Source: Gemmatimonadaceae bacterium
Lineage (GTDB): Bacteria > Gemmatimonadota > Gemmatimonadetes > Gemmatimonadales > Gemmatimonadaceae
Direction: 5' to 3'
Assembly: GCA_013361745.1 (NCBI GenBank)
Contig: JABFXM010000313.1
Location: 1-5,013, forward strand
DNA length: 5,013 nt
In this document: positions 1 through 5,008 of the stretch, piece by piece
Numbering within the stretch: the stretch's first letter is position 1
How the letters are laid out: each line of letters begins with the position of its first letter
The notes under the pieces: model-generated
Told to the model about the DNA's origin: nothing
What the model saw: only the letters and a program-made list of their open reading frames with translations
Database searches by the model: none
Translations under genes and position numbers: made by a program

Positions 1-1
1 C

Positions 2-571
2 AACGAGAAGTACTACTTCACGCCGGGGGACGCGGGGACGACGGGCGTGCACGACGATCGCGTCGACCAGATCGGGCGACTGGCGAAGCAGGCGAGCGGC
101 TTCCACGTGTGGAAGACCCGCTACGCGAACGTCGGTGTGCTGATCTGCTGGGACCAGTGGTATCCGGAAGCGGCGCGCATCACGAGCCTCCTCGGCGCCG
201 ACGTGCTCTTCTACCCGACCGCGATCGGCTGGCATCCGGCCGAGAAGGAGGAGTGGGGCGACGCGCAGGTGCAGGCGTGGCGGACGATGCAGCGCTCGCA
301 CGCGATCGCGAACGGGATCTACGTCGCGTCGCCCAACCGCATCGGCCACGAGGACGAGCCGGGGACGAACGGGATCACCTTCTTCGGCCACTCCTTCATC
401 AGCGATCCCTTCGGCCGGATCATCGCCGATGCGGGGACGGAGGAAGCGATCCTCACGGCCACGTGCGACCCGAAGCTGATGGAGACGATCCGTCGCAACT
501 GGCCCTTCCTTCGCGATCGTCGCGTCGACGCCTACGCGCCGATCCTCTCGCGCTACCTCGGCGCGGCCTGA
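2..571 (+). CDS. aguB: N-carbamoylputrescine amidase, C-terminal part (5' end outside window)
   Basis: This carbon-nitrogen hydrolase (nitrilase superfamily) hydrolyses N-carbamoylputrescine to putrescine, CO2 and ammonia, the last step of the agmatine route to polyamines; it is expected in the cytoplasm. The open frame runs in from the left edge with no start visible. It begins with the family phrase EKYYFTPGD, and the nucleophile motif ICWDQWYPE follows, with the catalytic cysteine codon at 146-148. Further AguB hallmarks are LFYPTAIGWHP, the histidine/alanine-rich stretch SHAIANGIYVASPNRIG, FFGHSFISDPFG and the C-terminal NWPFLRDRRVDAY. The catalytic lysine and first glutamate should lie upstream, outside the window. 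Compared from memory with usual AguB proteins, about 21 extra residues lie between PGD and GFHVW (about 32-97). The gene ends five bases before aguA, which catalyses the preceding reaction, so function and context agree. A GTG at 47 is internal and not the real start. Confidence 0.93.
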   Translation, partial: NEKYYFTPGDAGTTGVHDDRVDQIGRLAKQASGFHVWKTRYANVGVLICWDQWYPEAARITSLLGADVLFYPTAIGWHPAEKEEWGDAQVQAWRTMQRSHAIANGIYVASPNRIGHEDEPGTNGITFFGHSFISDPFGRIIADAGTEEAILTATCDPKLMETIRRNWPFLRDRRVDAYAPILSRYLGAA

Positions 572-576
572 TCGGG

Positions 577-1656
577 ATGTCACGCAAGGATGTGCCGTCA
601 CCGCGTGGCCACGCGGTGACGGTGCGCTGGCCCGCCGAATGGGAATCGCACGAGGCGACCTGGATCGCCTGGCCGCACCACGAGCCCGACTGGCCCGGGA
701 AGCTCGGCCCCATTCCGTGGGTGTACGCGGAGATCGTGCGCGTGCTGCACGAGCACGAACGCGTCGAGATCCTCTGCCACAGCGACGAGGTGCGGGAGGC
801 GGCCGGGCGACATCTCGCGGCGCACGGAGTGTCGCTCGACGGCGTGCGGCTGCACGTCGTGCCTAACGATCGCGTCTGGCTGCGCGACTCGGCGCCGACG
901 GTGGTGACGACCGCCGACGGGCAGCCCTCGCTGGTGAACTGGGCGTTCAACGCCTGGGCGAAGTACGACAACTTCACGCGCGACGCCGAGGTCGGGCGGG
1001 CGATCGAGCGGATCACGGCGCTGCCGCGCGTCGAGCCGGTGCGCCCCGACAACGGGGAGCGCGTCGTCCTCGAGGGGGGCGGGATCGAGACGAACGGCGA
1101 AGGCGTCATGCTCGTCACCGAGGAGTGGCTCCTCTCCGACGTGCAGGTGCGCAACCCGGGGCTGTCGCGCGAGGGATACGAGCAGGTGTTCCGCGACTAT
1201 CTCGGGATCCGCGAGACGATCTGGCTCGGCGAGGGATGCGTCGGCGACGACACGCACGGTCACATCGACGACATCGCACGCTTCGTCGCGCCGGACGTCG
1301 TCGTGCTCGCGTACGAGGAGGATCCCGCGGACGAGAATCACCAGCGCTCGGCGGACAACCTGCGGCGACTCGAGCTGGCCGGAGGAAATGGGGGCGCGTT
1401 CCGGGTCGTGCAGCTGCCGTTCCCGCGACCGGTGACGATGAACGGGGAGCGGCTGCCGGCGAGCTACGCGAACTTCTATGTCGCGAACGGGGTCGTGATC
1501 GTACCGACCTTCAACGATCCGAACGACCGCGTCGCGCTCAACGCGATCGCCACCGCGATGCCCGACCGTAAGGTCGTCGGCATCCACGCGGTGGATCTCG
1601 TGTGGGGACTCGGCACCCTGCACTGCCTGACGCAGCAGCAGCCCGCGGGTCGTTAG
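577..1656 (+). CDS. aguA: Agmatine deiminase (agmatine iminohydrolase)
   Basis: This 359-residue protein is a member of the peptidylarginine-deiminase-like family (PAD_porph), which converts agmatine to N-carbamoylputrescine and ammonia; the length is normal for the family. The N-terminus carries WESHEATWIAWPHHEPDWPGK-type sequence (about 22-42), where typical members start. Active-site landmarks are WLRDSAP with Asp104, LEGGGIE with Glu166, DDTHGHIDD with His229, and the C-terminal nucleophile motif LHCLTQQQP with Cys350. The start ATG is chosen because it follows the aguB stop by five bases and gives a family-like N-terminus; the same open frame continues upstream only as an out-of-frame shadow of aguB. 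No strong Shine-Dalgarno is present apart from CGGG just before the ATG, so translational coupling to aguB is likely. Two glycines usual in the family differ here: WxRDxGP reads WLRDSAP, and GGGNxHC reads GLGTLHC. The alternative label would be a generic agmatine deiminase family protein, but pairing with aguB favours the specific function. Confidence 0.93.
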   Translation: MSRKDVPSPRGHAVTVRWPAEWESHEATWIAWPHHEPDWPGKLGPIPWVYAEIVRVLHEHERVEILCHSDEVREAAGRHLAAHGVSLDGVRLHVVPNDRVWLRDSAPTVVTTADGQPSLVNWAFNAWAKYDNFTRDAEVGRAIERITALPRVEPVRPDNGERVVLEGGGIETNGEGVMLVTEEWLLSDVQVRNPGLSREGYEQVFRDYLGIRETIWLGEGCVGDDTHGHIDDIARFVAPDVVVLAYEEDPADENHQRSADNLRRLELAGGNGGAFRVVQLPFPRPVTMNGERLPASYANFYVANGVVIVPTFNDPNDRVALNAIATAMPDRKVVGIHAVDLVWGLGTLHCLTQQQPAGR

Positions 1657-1698
1657 GCCTCGCGGCGCGGGGCGTGCCGCGCGTCACCCGAAGAGACA

Positions 1699-1781
1699 CC
1701 GGGGTCAGCTGTTACCCCGGCGAAAGGTCGGGAGTCTGTAGGGCAATCGGACCCGAGAGGTCCGGTGCTCGTGCAGTCTAC
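1699..1781 (+). promoter_or_regulatory. Structured 5' leader of the outer-membrane protein gene (candidate)
   Basis: Two hairpins are directly visible. The first pairs CCGGGGT (1699-1705) with ACCCCGG (1714-1720) around an 8-base loop. The second pairs CGGACC (1748-1753) with GGTCCG (1759-1764) around the loop CGAGA, and can be lengthened by an A-U and a G-U pair. A weaker outer helix joins GTAG (1738-1741) to CTAC (1778-1781) and GCA (1743-1745) to TGC (1772-1774), enclosing the second hairpin. TCGGG at 1728-1732 could instead pair with CCCGA at 1752-1756, giving a competing fold. The block matches no riboswitch family that I can recognise. It could be an mRNA leader controlling the barrel protein gene, or the first hairpin could simply mark the end of the aguA transcript, though no T-run follows it. 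Confidence 0.35.
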
Positions 1782-1799
1782 CCCCCCTTCTCTTCTCTC

Positions 1800-1804
1800 A
1801 GGAG
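1800..1804 (+). promoter_or_regulatory. Strong ribosome binding site of the barrel protein gene
   Basis: AGGAG stands nine bases before the ATG at 1814 and decides that start, with a second ATG following immediately at 1817. It is the best Shine-Dalgarno in the window. TTCTC at 1793-1797 is complementary to GAGAA at 1802-1806, leaving a four-base loop, so the site could be partly hidden in a five-pair hairpin. That occlusion is a prediction by eye. Confidence 0.75.
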
Positions 1805-1813
1805 AAAAGCATC

Positions 1814-2395
1814 ATGATGAAGCGTGCCATCCTCAGCATCGCTGCCGCGGCGTTTGCGTTCGCTCCCTCGGTCAGCCATGCGCAGCGTTCGCACTCGGCG
1901 GAGTCGCCGGTCAAGTTCTCGCTCAACGCCGGCCTCGTGATGCCGATGAGCGATTGGGGTGACGCGGTCGGCACCGGCCTGGGCATCAACGCGCTCGGCA
2001 CGAAGGCGCTCAGCGGCTCGCCGATGTTCCTCCGCGGCGAAGTCGGCTTCAACTACTACATGAGCAAGGATCAGGGCGGCGGGGTGAGCACGAAGGGCAA
2101 CCAGATCGGCGGCGCCTTCGACCTCGGCTACAGCTTCCCCTCGTCGTCGACGGTGAAGCCGTACGTGCTCGGCGGCCTGAACATCCACCGCACCTCGCTC
2201 ACCGCCGATCTCGGCACGGGCGGCGGCACGACGTCGGACAACAGCGGCGCGAAGTTCGGCTTCAACGGCGGCGTCGGGATGCGCTTCAAGATGGGCGCGC
2301 ACGTCGCCCACGTCGAAGGCCGCTACATGAACCAGGGCACCTGGAACGGCGCGAGCATCGCGTCCTTCCCGATCAGCTTCGGCGTCGAGTTCTAA
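1814..2395 (+). CDS. Secreted outer-membrane beta-barrel protein
   Basis: The 193-residue product begins with a classic Sec signal peptide: a positive start (MMKR), a hydrophobic core of Ala, Ile and Phe (about 5-17), and a cleavage site SHA|Q after residue 23. The mature part is rich in Gly, Ser and alternating aromatic/hydrophobic residues, as in amphipathic strands such as PMFLRGEVGFNYYM and KPYVLGGLNIH, with short Gly/Ser loops between. It ends in FGVEF with a terminal phenylalanine, the usual recognition signal for the BAM outer-membrane assembly machinery. Size and layout fit a small barrel of about eight strands of the OMP_b-brl (porin/OmpA-barrel-like) type; no OmpA peptidoglycan-binding domain follows. 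The specific function cannot be told from sequence. A strong Shine-Dalgarno precedes the gene, an intrinsic terminator follows, and a 157-base leader separates it from aguA, so it is probably a monocistronic, well-expressed gene. Confidence 0.85.
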   Translation: MMKRAILSIAAAAFAFAPSVSHAQRSHSAESPVKFSLNAGLVMPMSDWGDAVGTGLGINALGTKALSGSPMFLRGEVGFNYYMSKDQGGGVSTKGNQIGGAFDLGYSFPSSSTVKPYVLGGLNIHRTSLTADLGTGGGTTSDNSGAKFGFNGGVGMRFKMGAHVAHVEGRYMNQGTWNGASIASFPISFGVEF

Positions 2396-2416
2396 GCTCC
2401 GAAGTTCGAGCAGCAG

Positions 2417-2452
2417 AAGGGCCGGCTCCTCGCGGAGCCGGCCCTTTCTCGT
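2417..2452 (+). terminator. Intrinsic terminator of the barrel protein gene
   Basis: A 13-base-pair perfect stem, AAGGGCCGGCTCC (2417-2429) with GGAGCCGGCCCTT (2434-2446), closes on the four-base loop TCGC and runs into a T-rich tail (TTTCTCGTT). It starts 21 bases after the stop codon at 2393-2395. The T-run lies on the plus-strand exit side, so it acts on the rightward transcript. Confidence 0.92.
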
Positions 2453-2478
2453 TGGTGGGAGGAAGATGCTTTTGCCGT

Positions 2479-2501
2479 GAACAACAGAAGACACGAAGGC
2501 T
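2479..2501 (+). repeat. Partial direct copy of the GGCACGAAGG repeat
   Basis: This 23-base stretch matches 2512-2534 at 20 of 23 positions; both read GAAyAACAGAAGrCACGAAGGC. It is a diverged lone copy of the left edge of the inverted repeat that follows, without a facing arm. It suggests more than one insertion, or an incomplete duplication, of the same element. Confidence 0.75.
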
Positions 2502-2515
2502 GGTCTGCTGGGAAT

Positions 2516-2578
2516 AACAGAAGGCACGAAGGCACGAAGGCTCTCAGGACAGAGCTTCGTGCCTTCGTGCCTTCTGTT
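2516..2578. repeat. Long inverted repeat with 8-base tandem units (GGCACGAA)
   Basis: The left arm (2516-2539) and right arm (2555-2578) are perfect reverse complements over 24 bases. After a single bulged G (2540), CTCT (2541-2544) also pairs with AGAG (2551-2554), leaving a six-base loop, CAGGAC. Each arm holds two tandem copies of the unit GGCACGAA. The element sits between the terminator of the barrel gene and the 3' end of the minus-strand membrane protein gene, i.e. between converging genes. No T-run follows on either strand, so it is not a simple terminator. It looks like a dispersed REP- or MITE-like palindrome; I recall similar phrases in intergenic regions of several environmental phyla, but could not check this. 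Short open frames through it are not genes. Confidence 0.9.
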
Positions 2579-2582
2579 CAAT

Positions 2583-2703
2583 CAGTAGAGCAATCAGGGC
2601 TTTTCACGCTCCCCGCGCCTGGTGCCGCGGTATCCCGCTCCCCGCCCCGCTCTTTCAAACGGCACCCGCCTCGTAGTTTCAAACATCACCGCGCCGTGAT
2701 TTC
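2583..2703. other. Non-coding remainder of the convergent intergenic region
   Basis: The whole gene-free stretch runs from 2396 to 2703 and holds the terminator and the two repeat copies listed separately. In this last part I see only minor structure: an 8-base direct repeat TTTCAAAC at 2653-2660 and 2677-2684, and a small hairpin pairing ATCAC (2685-2689) with GTGAT (2696-2700). Read on the minus strand, the hairpin lies just after the stop of the membrane protein gene and could be a weak terminator. I see no gene here. Confidence 0.6.
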
Positions 2704-3264
2704 TCAGTCCCGCCGCCCCGGCAGACTCTCCACCGGCACTCCTGGCGGGCGTGGGGTCGTCCTGAGCACCGTCGAGTGATGGGTGATGTCGCCGCCGAGC
2801 TGCGCGGCGCGGAAGACGACGACGGTGGCGAAGAGCGCGCTGAGCACCACGAGCGCGCGCAGCCAGACGGGGAGCAGGAGCGCGCCCCACATCGTTCCCG
2901 GCTCGCCCGTCGCCCGCGCCAGCGGCCTCGGTGCGCGGAGACGCCACCAGGCATACGCCGAGATGAGCCCCATGACGAGAAGGCTCCAGAGCGCGAACTC
3001 GCCCGCCTCCTCGTGGGTGTGGATCGCGCGCTGGCTCACGTACCACGCGTGCCGGAGCCCGTCCTGCGCGGGCTCGCCGGTGAAGTAGGTCGGAATCGCC
3101 GCGAGCCCGGCGAGCGCGAGCGTCGCCGTCGCGTACTGCCAGACTCCGCGCCGGCGCACGATGAGCGCGACGACCGCGAAGAACGTCCCGACCACCGCGA
3201 GGATGACCGGGAAGTGGTTGATCATGACGTGGATGTCGGAGAGCGGGGGCACTTGTTCTCTCAC
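2704..3264 (-). CDS. Four-helix membrane protein, DUF2231-like
   Basis: The product is about 186 residues and integral to the inner membrane. Hydrophobic segments lie at about 13-36, 41-61, 90-109 and 127-151. The N-terminal phrase IHVMINHFP (His12, His17) at the start of helix 1 resembles the H-P-x-x-x-H-F-P signature of DUF2231 proteins. Helix 2 runs into YFTGEPAQD, then IHTHEEAGEFAL (His82, His84) precedes helix 3, and LGGDITHH follows helix 4. The paired histidines near the membrane faces would suit metal or heme binding, as often proposed for such proteins, but this is inference. The start is uncertain: GTG at 3264 is the longest form, while a GTG at 3252 has a GAGAG Shine-Dalgarno-like stretch before it and would give 182 residues. 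The gene diverges from the OsmC/DCC pair across a roughly 100-base gap. The exact function is unknown. Confidence 0.8.
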   Translation of the reverse strand: MREQVPPLSDIHVMINHFPVILAVVGTFFAVVALIVRRRGVWQYATATLALAGLAAIPTYFTGEPAQDGLRHAWYVSQRAIHTHEEAGEFALWSLLVMGLISAYAWWRLRAPRPLARATGEPGTMWGALLLPVWLRALVVLSALFATVVVFRAAQLGGDITHHSTVLRTTPRPPGVPVESLPGRRD

Positions 3265-3366
3265 GTTGGCGTTTGTCTACGACTGCGCGTCGAACATGGA
3301 TCGCTCTTTGCACGTTACCGCCGAGCTCTCCTGGACGCGAACGAATTCACCTGCGAGATCGCTGCC
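3265..3366. other. Divergent intergenic gap, presumed to hold two promoters
   Basis: This 102-base gap separates the start of the minus-strand membrane protein gene from the start of the plus-strand OsmC-like gene, so promoters for both should lie here. TTGCAC at 3308-3313 resembles a -35 element on the plus strand, but no convincing -10 box stands at the right distance. I could not assign either promoter. Confidence 0.4.
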
Positions 3367-3735
3367 GTGAAGATCACCCTGACCGGCGAAGACAGCATCC
3401 GGCTGGAGCCGACCGAAGGTCCGATGACGATCGAGTCGCCGACCGCGGAGCGCCAGTACTCACCCTTCCACATGCTCGGCAGCTCGCTCGCCTACTGCAC
3501 CTTCTCGGTGCTCTATTCGTGGGCGACGCACGCCGATCTCCCGATCGACGGGATGACCATCGACGTCACGTGGAAGTTCGGCGACGAGCCGCATCGTGTC
3601 AGCGACGTCACGCTCACCTTCCACTGGCCATCGCTCCCACCCGCGCGACTGAACGCGGCGAAGCGCGTGGCCGCGATGTGCACGGTGCACGAGACGCTGC
3701 TGCACTCGCCCAACGTGGCGATCGAGGCCGCATGA
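3367..3735 (+). CDS. OsmC/Ohr-like family protein
   Basis: This 122-residue protein is typical of short OsmC-like proteins, which adopt the dimeric Ohr/OsmC fold; characterised members reduce organic hydroperoxides with two cysteines. The first cysteine, Cys44, is in SPFHMLGSSLAYCTF at the start of the central helix. The second, Cys105, is in AAMCTVHETLLHSPNVAIE, matching the C-x-V-x-x-T-L family ending. Between them lie the strands around GMTIDVTWKF and DVTLTFHW. The substrate is unproven: many short members are not peroxidases. GTG at 3367 is chosen because it starts the first family-like strand (KITLTGEDSIRLE); GAGAT about nine bases upstream is a weak Shine-Dalgarno. The frame stays open far to the left, but that part lies antisense over the membrane protein gene and has no family resemblance. 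The stop overlaps the next gene's start in ATGA, indicating one operon. Confidence 0.85.
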   Translation: MKITLTGEDSIRLEPTEGPMTIESPTAERQYSPFHMLGSSLAYCTFSVLYSWATHADLPIDGMTIDVTWKFGDEPHRVSDVTLTFHWPSLPPARLNAAKRVAAMCTVHETLLHSPNVAIEAA

Positions 3736-4226
3736 CCGCGCCCACGATTCCGGTCGTCCTCTTCACGGTGAAGGGCGAGCCGGTCGGACAGTTCGCCGCC
3801 GCGCCACCGCTCGGCCGGCCGTACACCGTCGTCTTCGACGGCTTCTGCAAGGTGTGCAACCGCCTGGTGAAGGTGCTGCGGAAGTGGGACAAGAAGCAGA
3901 TCCTCGAGATCGTCCCGTCGCAGCAGCCGGGGGTGCAGGCGCGCTTCCCGTGGATCCCGGCGAAGGCGTACACGGAGTCGGTGCAGCTCATCGGCCCCGG
4001 CGGGCGCACCTGGCAGGCCGCGGCCGCGATCGAGCAGCTGCTCGACGTCCTGCCGAGGGGAAAGTGGATCTCCTGGGTCTTCAGCATCCCGTTCGTGCGG
4101 ACGCTGGCGGAGAAGTTCTACCGCTGGTTCGCGCGGAACCGCTACATGCTCGGCTGCGGCGACCACTGCGCGTCGCGACCGCTGAACGTGATGTTCGACG
4201 AAGGGCAGGAGAGTAAGGGGAGTTAG
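3732..4226 (+). CDS. DCC-family (DUF393) thiol-disulfide oxidoreductase-like protein
   Basis: The 164-residue product has the family-defining N-terminal strand and motif VVFDGFCKVCN, with Asp36, Cys39 and Cys42 forming the D-G-x-C-x-x-C arrangement after which DCC proteins are named. A predicted thioredoxin-like body follows, including SVQLIGPGG and a helix-rich hydrophobic stretch WISWVFSIPFVRTLAEKFY (about 114-132) typical of the family, then RWFARNRY. A second cysteine pair, CGDHC (Cys142, Cys146), lies near the C-terminus. The first about 30 residues are an extra lead before the motif. ATG at 3732 overlaps the OsmC-like stop by four bases, so translation is probably coupled and the two proteins likely share a thiol-redox role; this is inference, since DCC substrates are poorly known. 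The C-terminus ends inside an inverted repeat: the last residues ESKGS and the TAG are repeat sequence. Confidence 0.85.
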   Translation: MTAPTIPVVLFTVKGEPVGQFAAAPPLGRPYTVVFDGFCKVCNRLVKVLRKWDKKQILEIVPSQQPGVQARFPWIPAKAYTESVQLIGPGGRTWQAAAAIEQLLDVLPRGKWISWVFSIPFVRTLAEKFYRWFARNRYMLGCGDHCASRPLNVMFDEGQESKGS

Positions 4227-4293
4227 GAGAGTAAGGGGAGTAAGTAACTGCCGGTTGGCGGTGCCTTACTCTCCTTACTCTCCTTACTCCCCT
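4208..4293. repeat. Long inverted repeat with 9-base tandem units (GGrGAGTAA)
   Basis: The left side carries four tandem 9-base units (4208-4243), alternating GGAGAGTAA and GGGGAGT(A/T)A. The right side carries three units of CTTACTCyC (4265-4291) plus two bases. Arms 4216-4244 and 4265-4293 match as reverse complements at 27 of 29 positions, with one of the two differences a G-U wobble. The central 20 bases form their own mini-hairpin, ACTGCC (4247-4252) with GGCGGT (4257-4262, one wobble) around GGTT. The full structure is therefore one long hairpin between two converging genes. Both stop codons fall in it: TAG of the DCC-family gene (4224-4226) in the left arm and TAG of the minus-strand gene (4294-4292) at the edge of the right arm. 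No T-run follows on either side, so a simple intrinsic terminator is unlikely. Confidence 0.9.
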
Positions 4294-5008
4294 AAAAAGC
4301 CCCTTCCGCCCGCGTCCCTTCTCCTTCTCCCGGCGCGATTCCGCTGCTCGACGATTCGCGGCGCTGCTCGTTGATCAGGTCGCGCAGCCACTGTTCGATC
4401 CGCTCGCTCTGGTCCTCGTCGAGCGACGCTTCCTCGTGCTCGACGCCGTCGACGGCGCGGCCGCCGCTGGCGGCGACGACGTTCTCGATGACCGCATTCC
4501 ATGCGCTCGACTGCAGCACCTCGCCGAAGGGGCGCATCATGAGGTGGTCGACCAGCGTCGCGGGACGATCGTAGACCTCGACCTGGAAGCGCACCTTGTC
4601 GCCACGATCCTCGCAGAGGAAGCGCACCGCGCCGGCGAGCGGATGACCGGCGAGGGTGCAGAGCGTCGCGCGGCGGTCGGTGACCTCCTCGACGCGCACC
4701 TGCACGTTGCCGCGCAGCGGGAGCGCCATCGTCAGCGTCGCGCCTTCCTCGAGCCGCGCCGGCGTGTCGGGCTCGGCGTCGACGTCCATCAGCGCGCCAG
4801 GCACGAGCTCGGCGAAGCGCTGGCGGAAGAGCGCGAAGAGCGATTCCGGAGTGTGCACCGAGCCGGCGATGTCCGCCCAGAACTGCTTCCGCTTCAACGC
4901 GCCGACGCCCTCCGAGGGGAGGGCCTCGGGTAGCGCGTCGGCGAGGATGCGCAGCCCCTCGTCCAGCGGAGTGGGGGTGACACCGAAGACTTCCGTCAGC
5001 GCGTTCAT
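4292..5008 (-). CDS. Uncharacterised protein, possibly DUF1990-like
   Basis: The 238-residue predicted protein is soluble, with no signal peptide or membrane helix. Its middle part (about 90-170) alternates strand-like segments: TLTMALPLRGNVQVRVEEV, TLCTLAGHPLAGAVRFLCE, KVRFQVEVYDRPATL. The TLAGHP...G...F and V-x-F-x-V-x-x-x-x-RPAT spacing resembles the DUF1990 (SRPBCC/START-like) domain as I remember it. This is a family-level guess at moderate-to-low confidence and says nothing firm about function. The N-terminal about 70 residues are helical. The C-terminus after about residue 212 is a low-complexity tail rich in Ser, Gly, Glu and Arg, ending at the inverted repeat. ATG at 5008 is the only start visible; the frame is still open at the window edge five bases upstream, so a longer N-terminus is possible. 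The gene converges on the OsmC/DCC operon. Confidence 0.6.
   Translation of the reverse strand: MNALTEVFGVTPTPLDEGLRILADALPEALPSEGVGALKRKQFWADIAGSVHTPESLFALFRQRFAELVPGALMDVDAEPDTPARLEEGATLTMALPLRGNVQVRVEEVTDRRATLCTLAGHPLAGAVRFLCEDRGDKVRFQVEVYDRPATLVDHLMMRPFGEVLQSSAWNAVIENVVAASGGRAVDGVEHEEASLDEDQSERIEQWLRDLINEQRRESSSSGIAPGEGEGTRAEGAF

Noticed and set aside
109..576. Upstream extension of the aguA frame
   Set aside because: It overlaps aguB in another frame, its translation is Arg-rich and unlike any protein family, and the ATG at 577 gives the normal N-terminus.
598..1623. Long open frame (341 codons) on the minus strand across aguA
   Set aside because: It is fully antisense to a well-supported enzyme gene; its Arg/Val/Asp/His-rich composition is that expected of a shadow frame in high-GC DNA, and it matches no family.
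1699..1720. Hairpin after aguA as an intrinsic terminator
   Set aside because: A good stem but no T-run follows (next bases CGAAAGG), so it was treated as part of the leader instead.
1781..1787. Run of seven C as a phase-variation switch of the barrel protein
   Set aside because: It lies in the untranslated leader, is short, and a length change would not shift any reading frame or clear promoter spacing.
1778..2581. Minus-strand open frame of 267 codons across the barrel protein gene and the palindrome
   Set aside because: It is antisense to a gene with a signal peptide and strong ribosome site, and begins inside the repeat; its composition is that of a shadow.
2685..2700. Five-pair hairpin as intrinsic terminator of the minus-strand membrane protein gene
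   Set aside because: The stem is too short and the following minus-strand sequence has only three T in a row; noted in the region entry but not called.
2477..2779. Small plus-strand open frame through the GGCACGAA repeat (reads RRHEG...FVPSV)
   Set aside because: The translation merely reflects the inverted repeat and then low-complexity intergenic sequence; no ribosome site and no family.
3308..3313. TTGCAC as a -35 box for the OsmC/DCC operon
   Set aside because: No acceptable -10 sequence occurs 16-18 bases downstream.
2776..3366. Upstream extension of the OsmC-like frame
   Set aside because: It lies antisense over the DUF2231-like membrane protein and is highly charged and low in complexity; the family resemblance begins only at 3367.
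4436..4933. Plus-strand open frame of 165 codons opposite the DUF1990-like gene
   Set aside because: It is rich in Arg, Ala, Glu and His without domain features; the minus-strand frame has the more protein-like strand/helix pattern.
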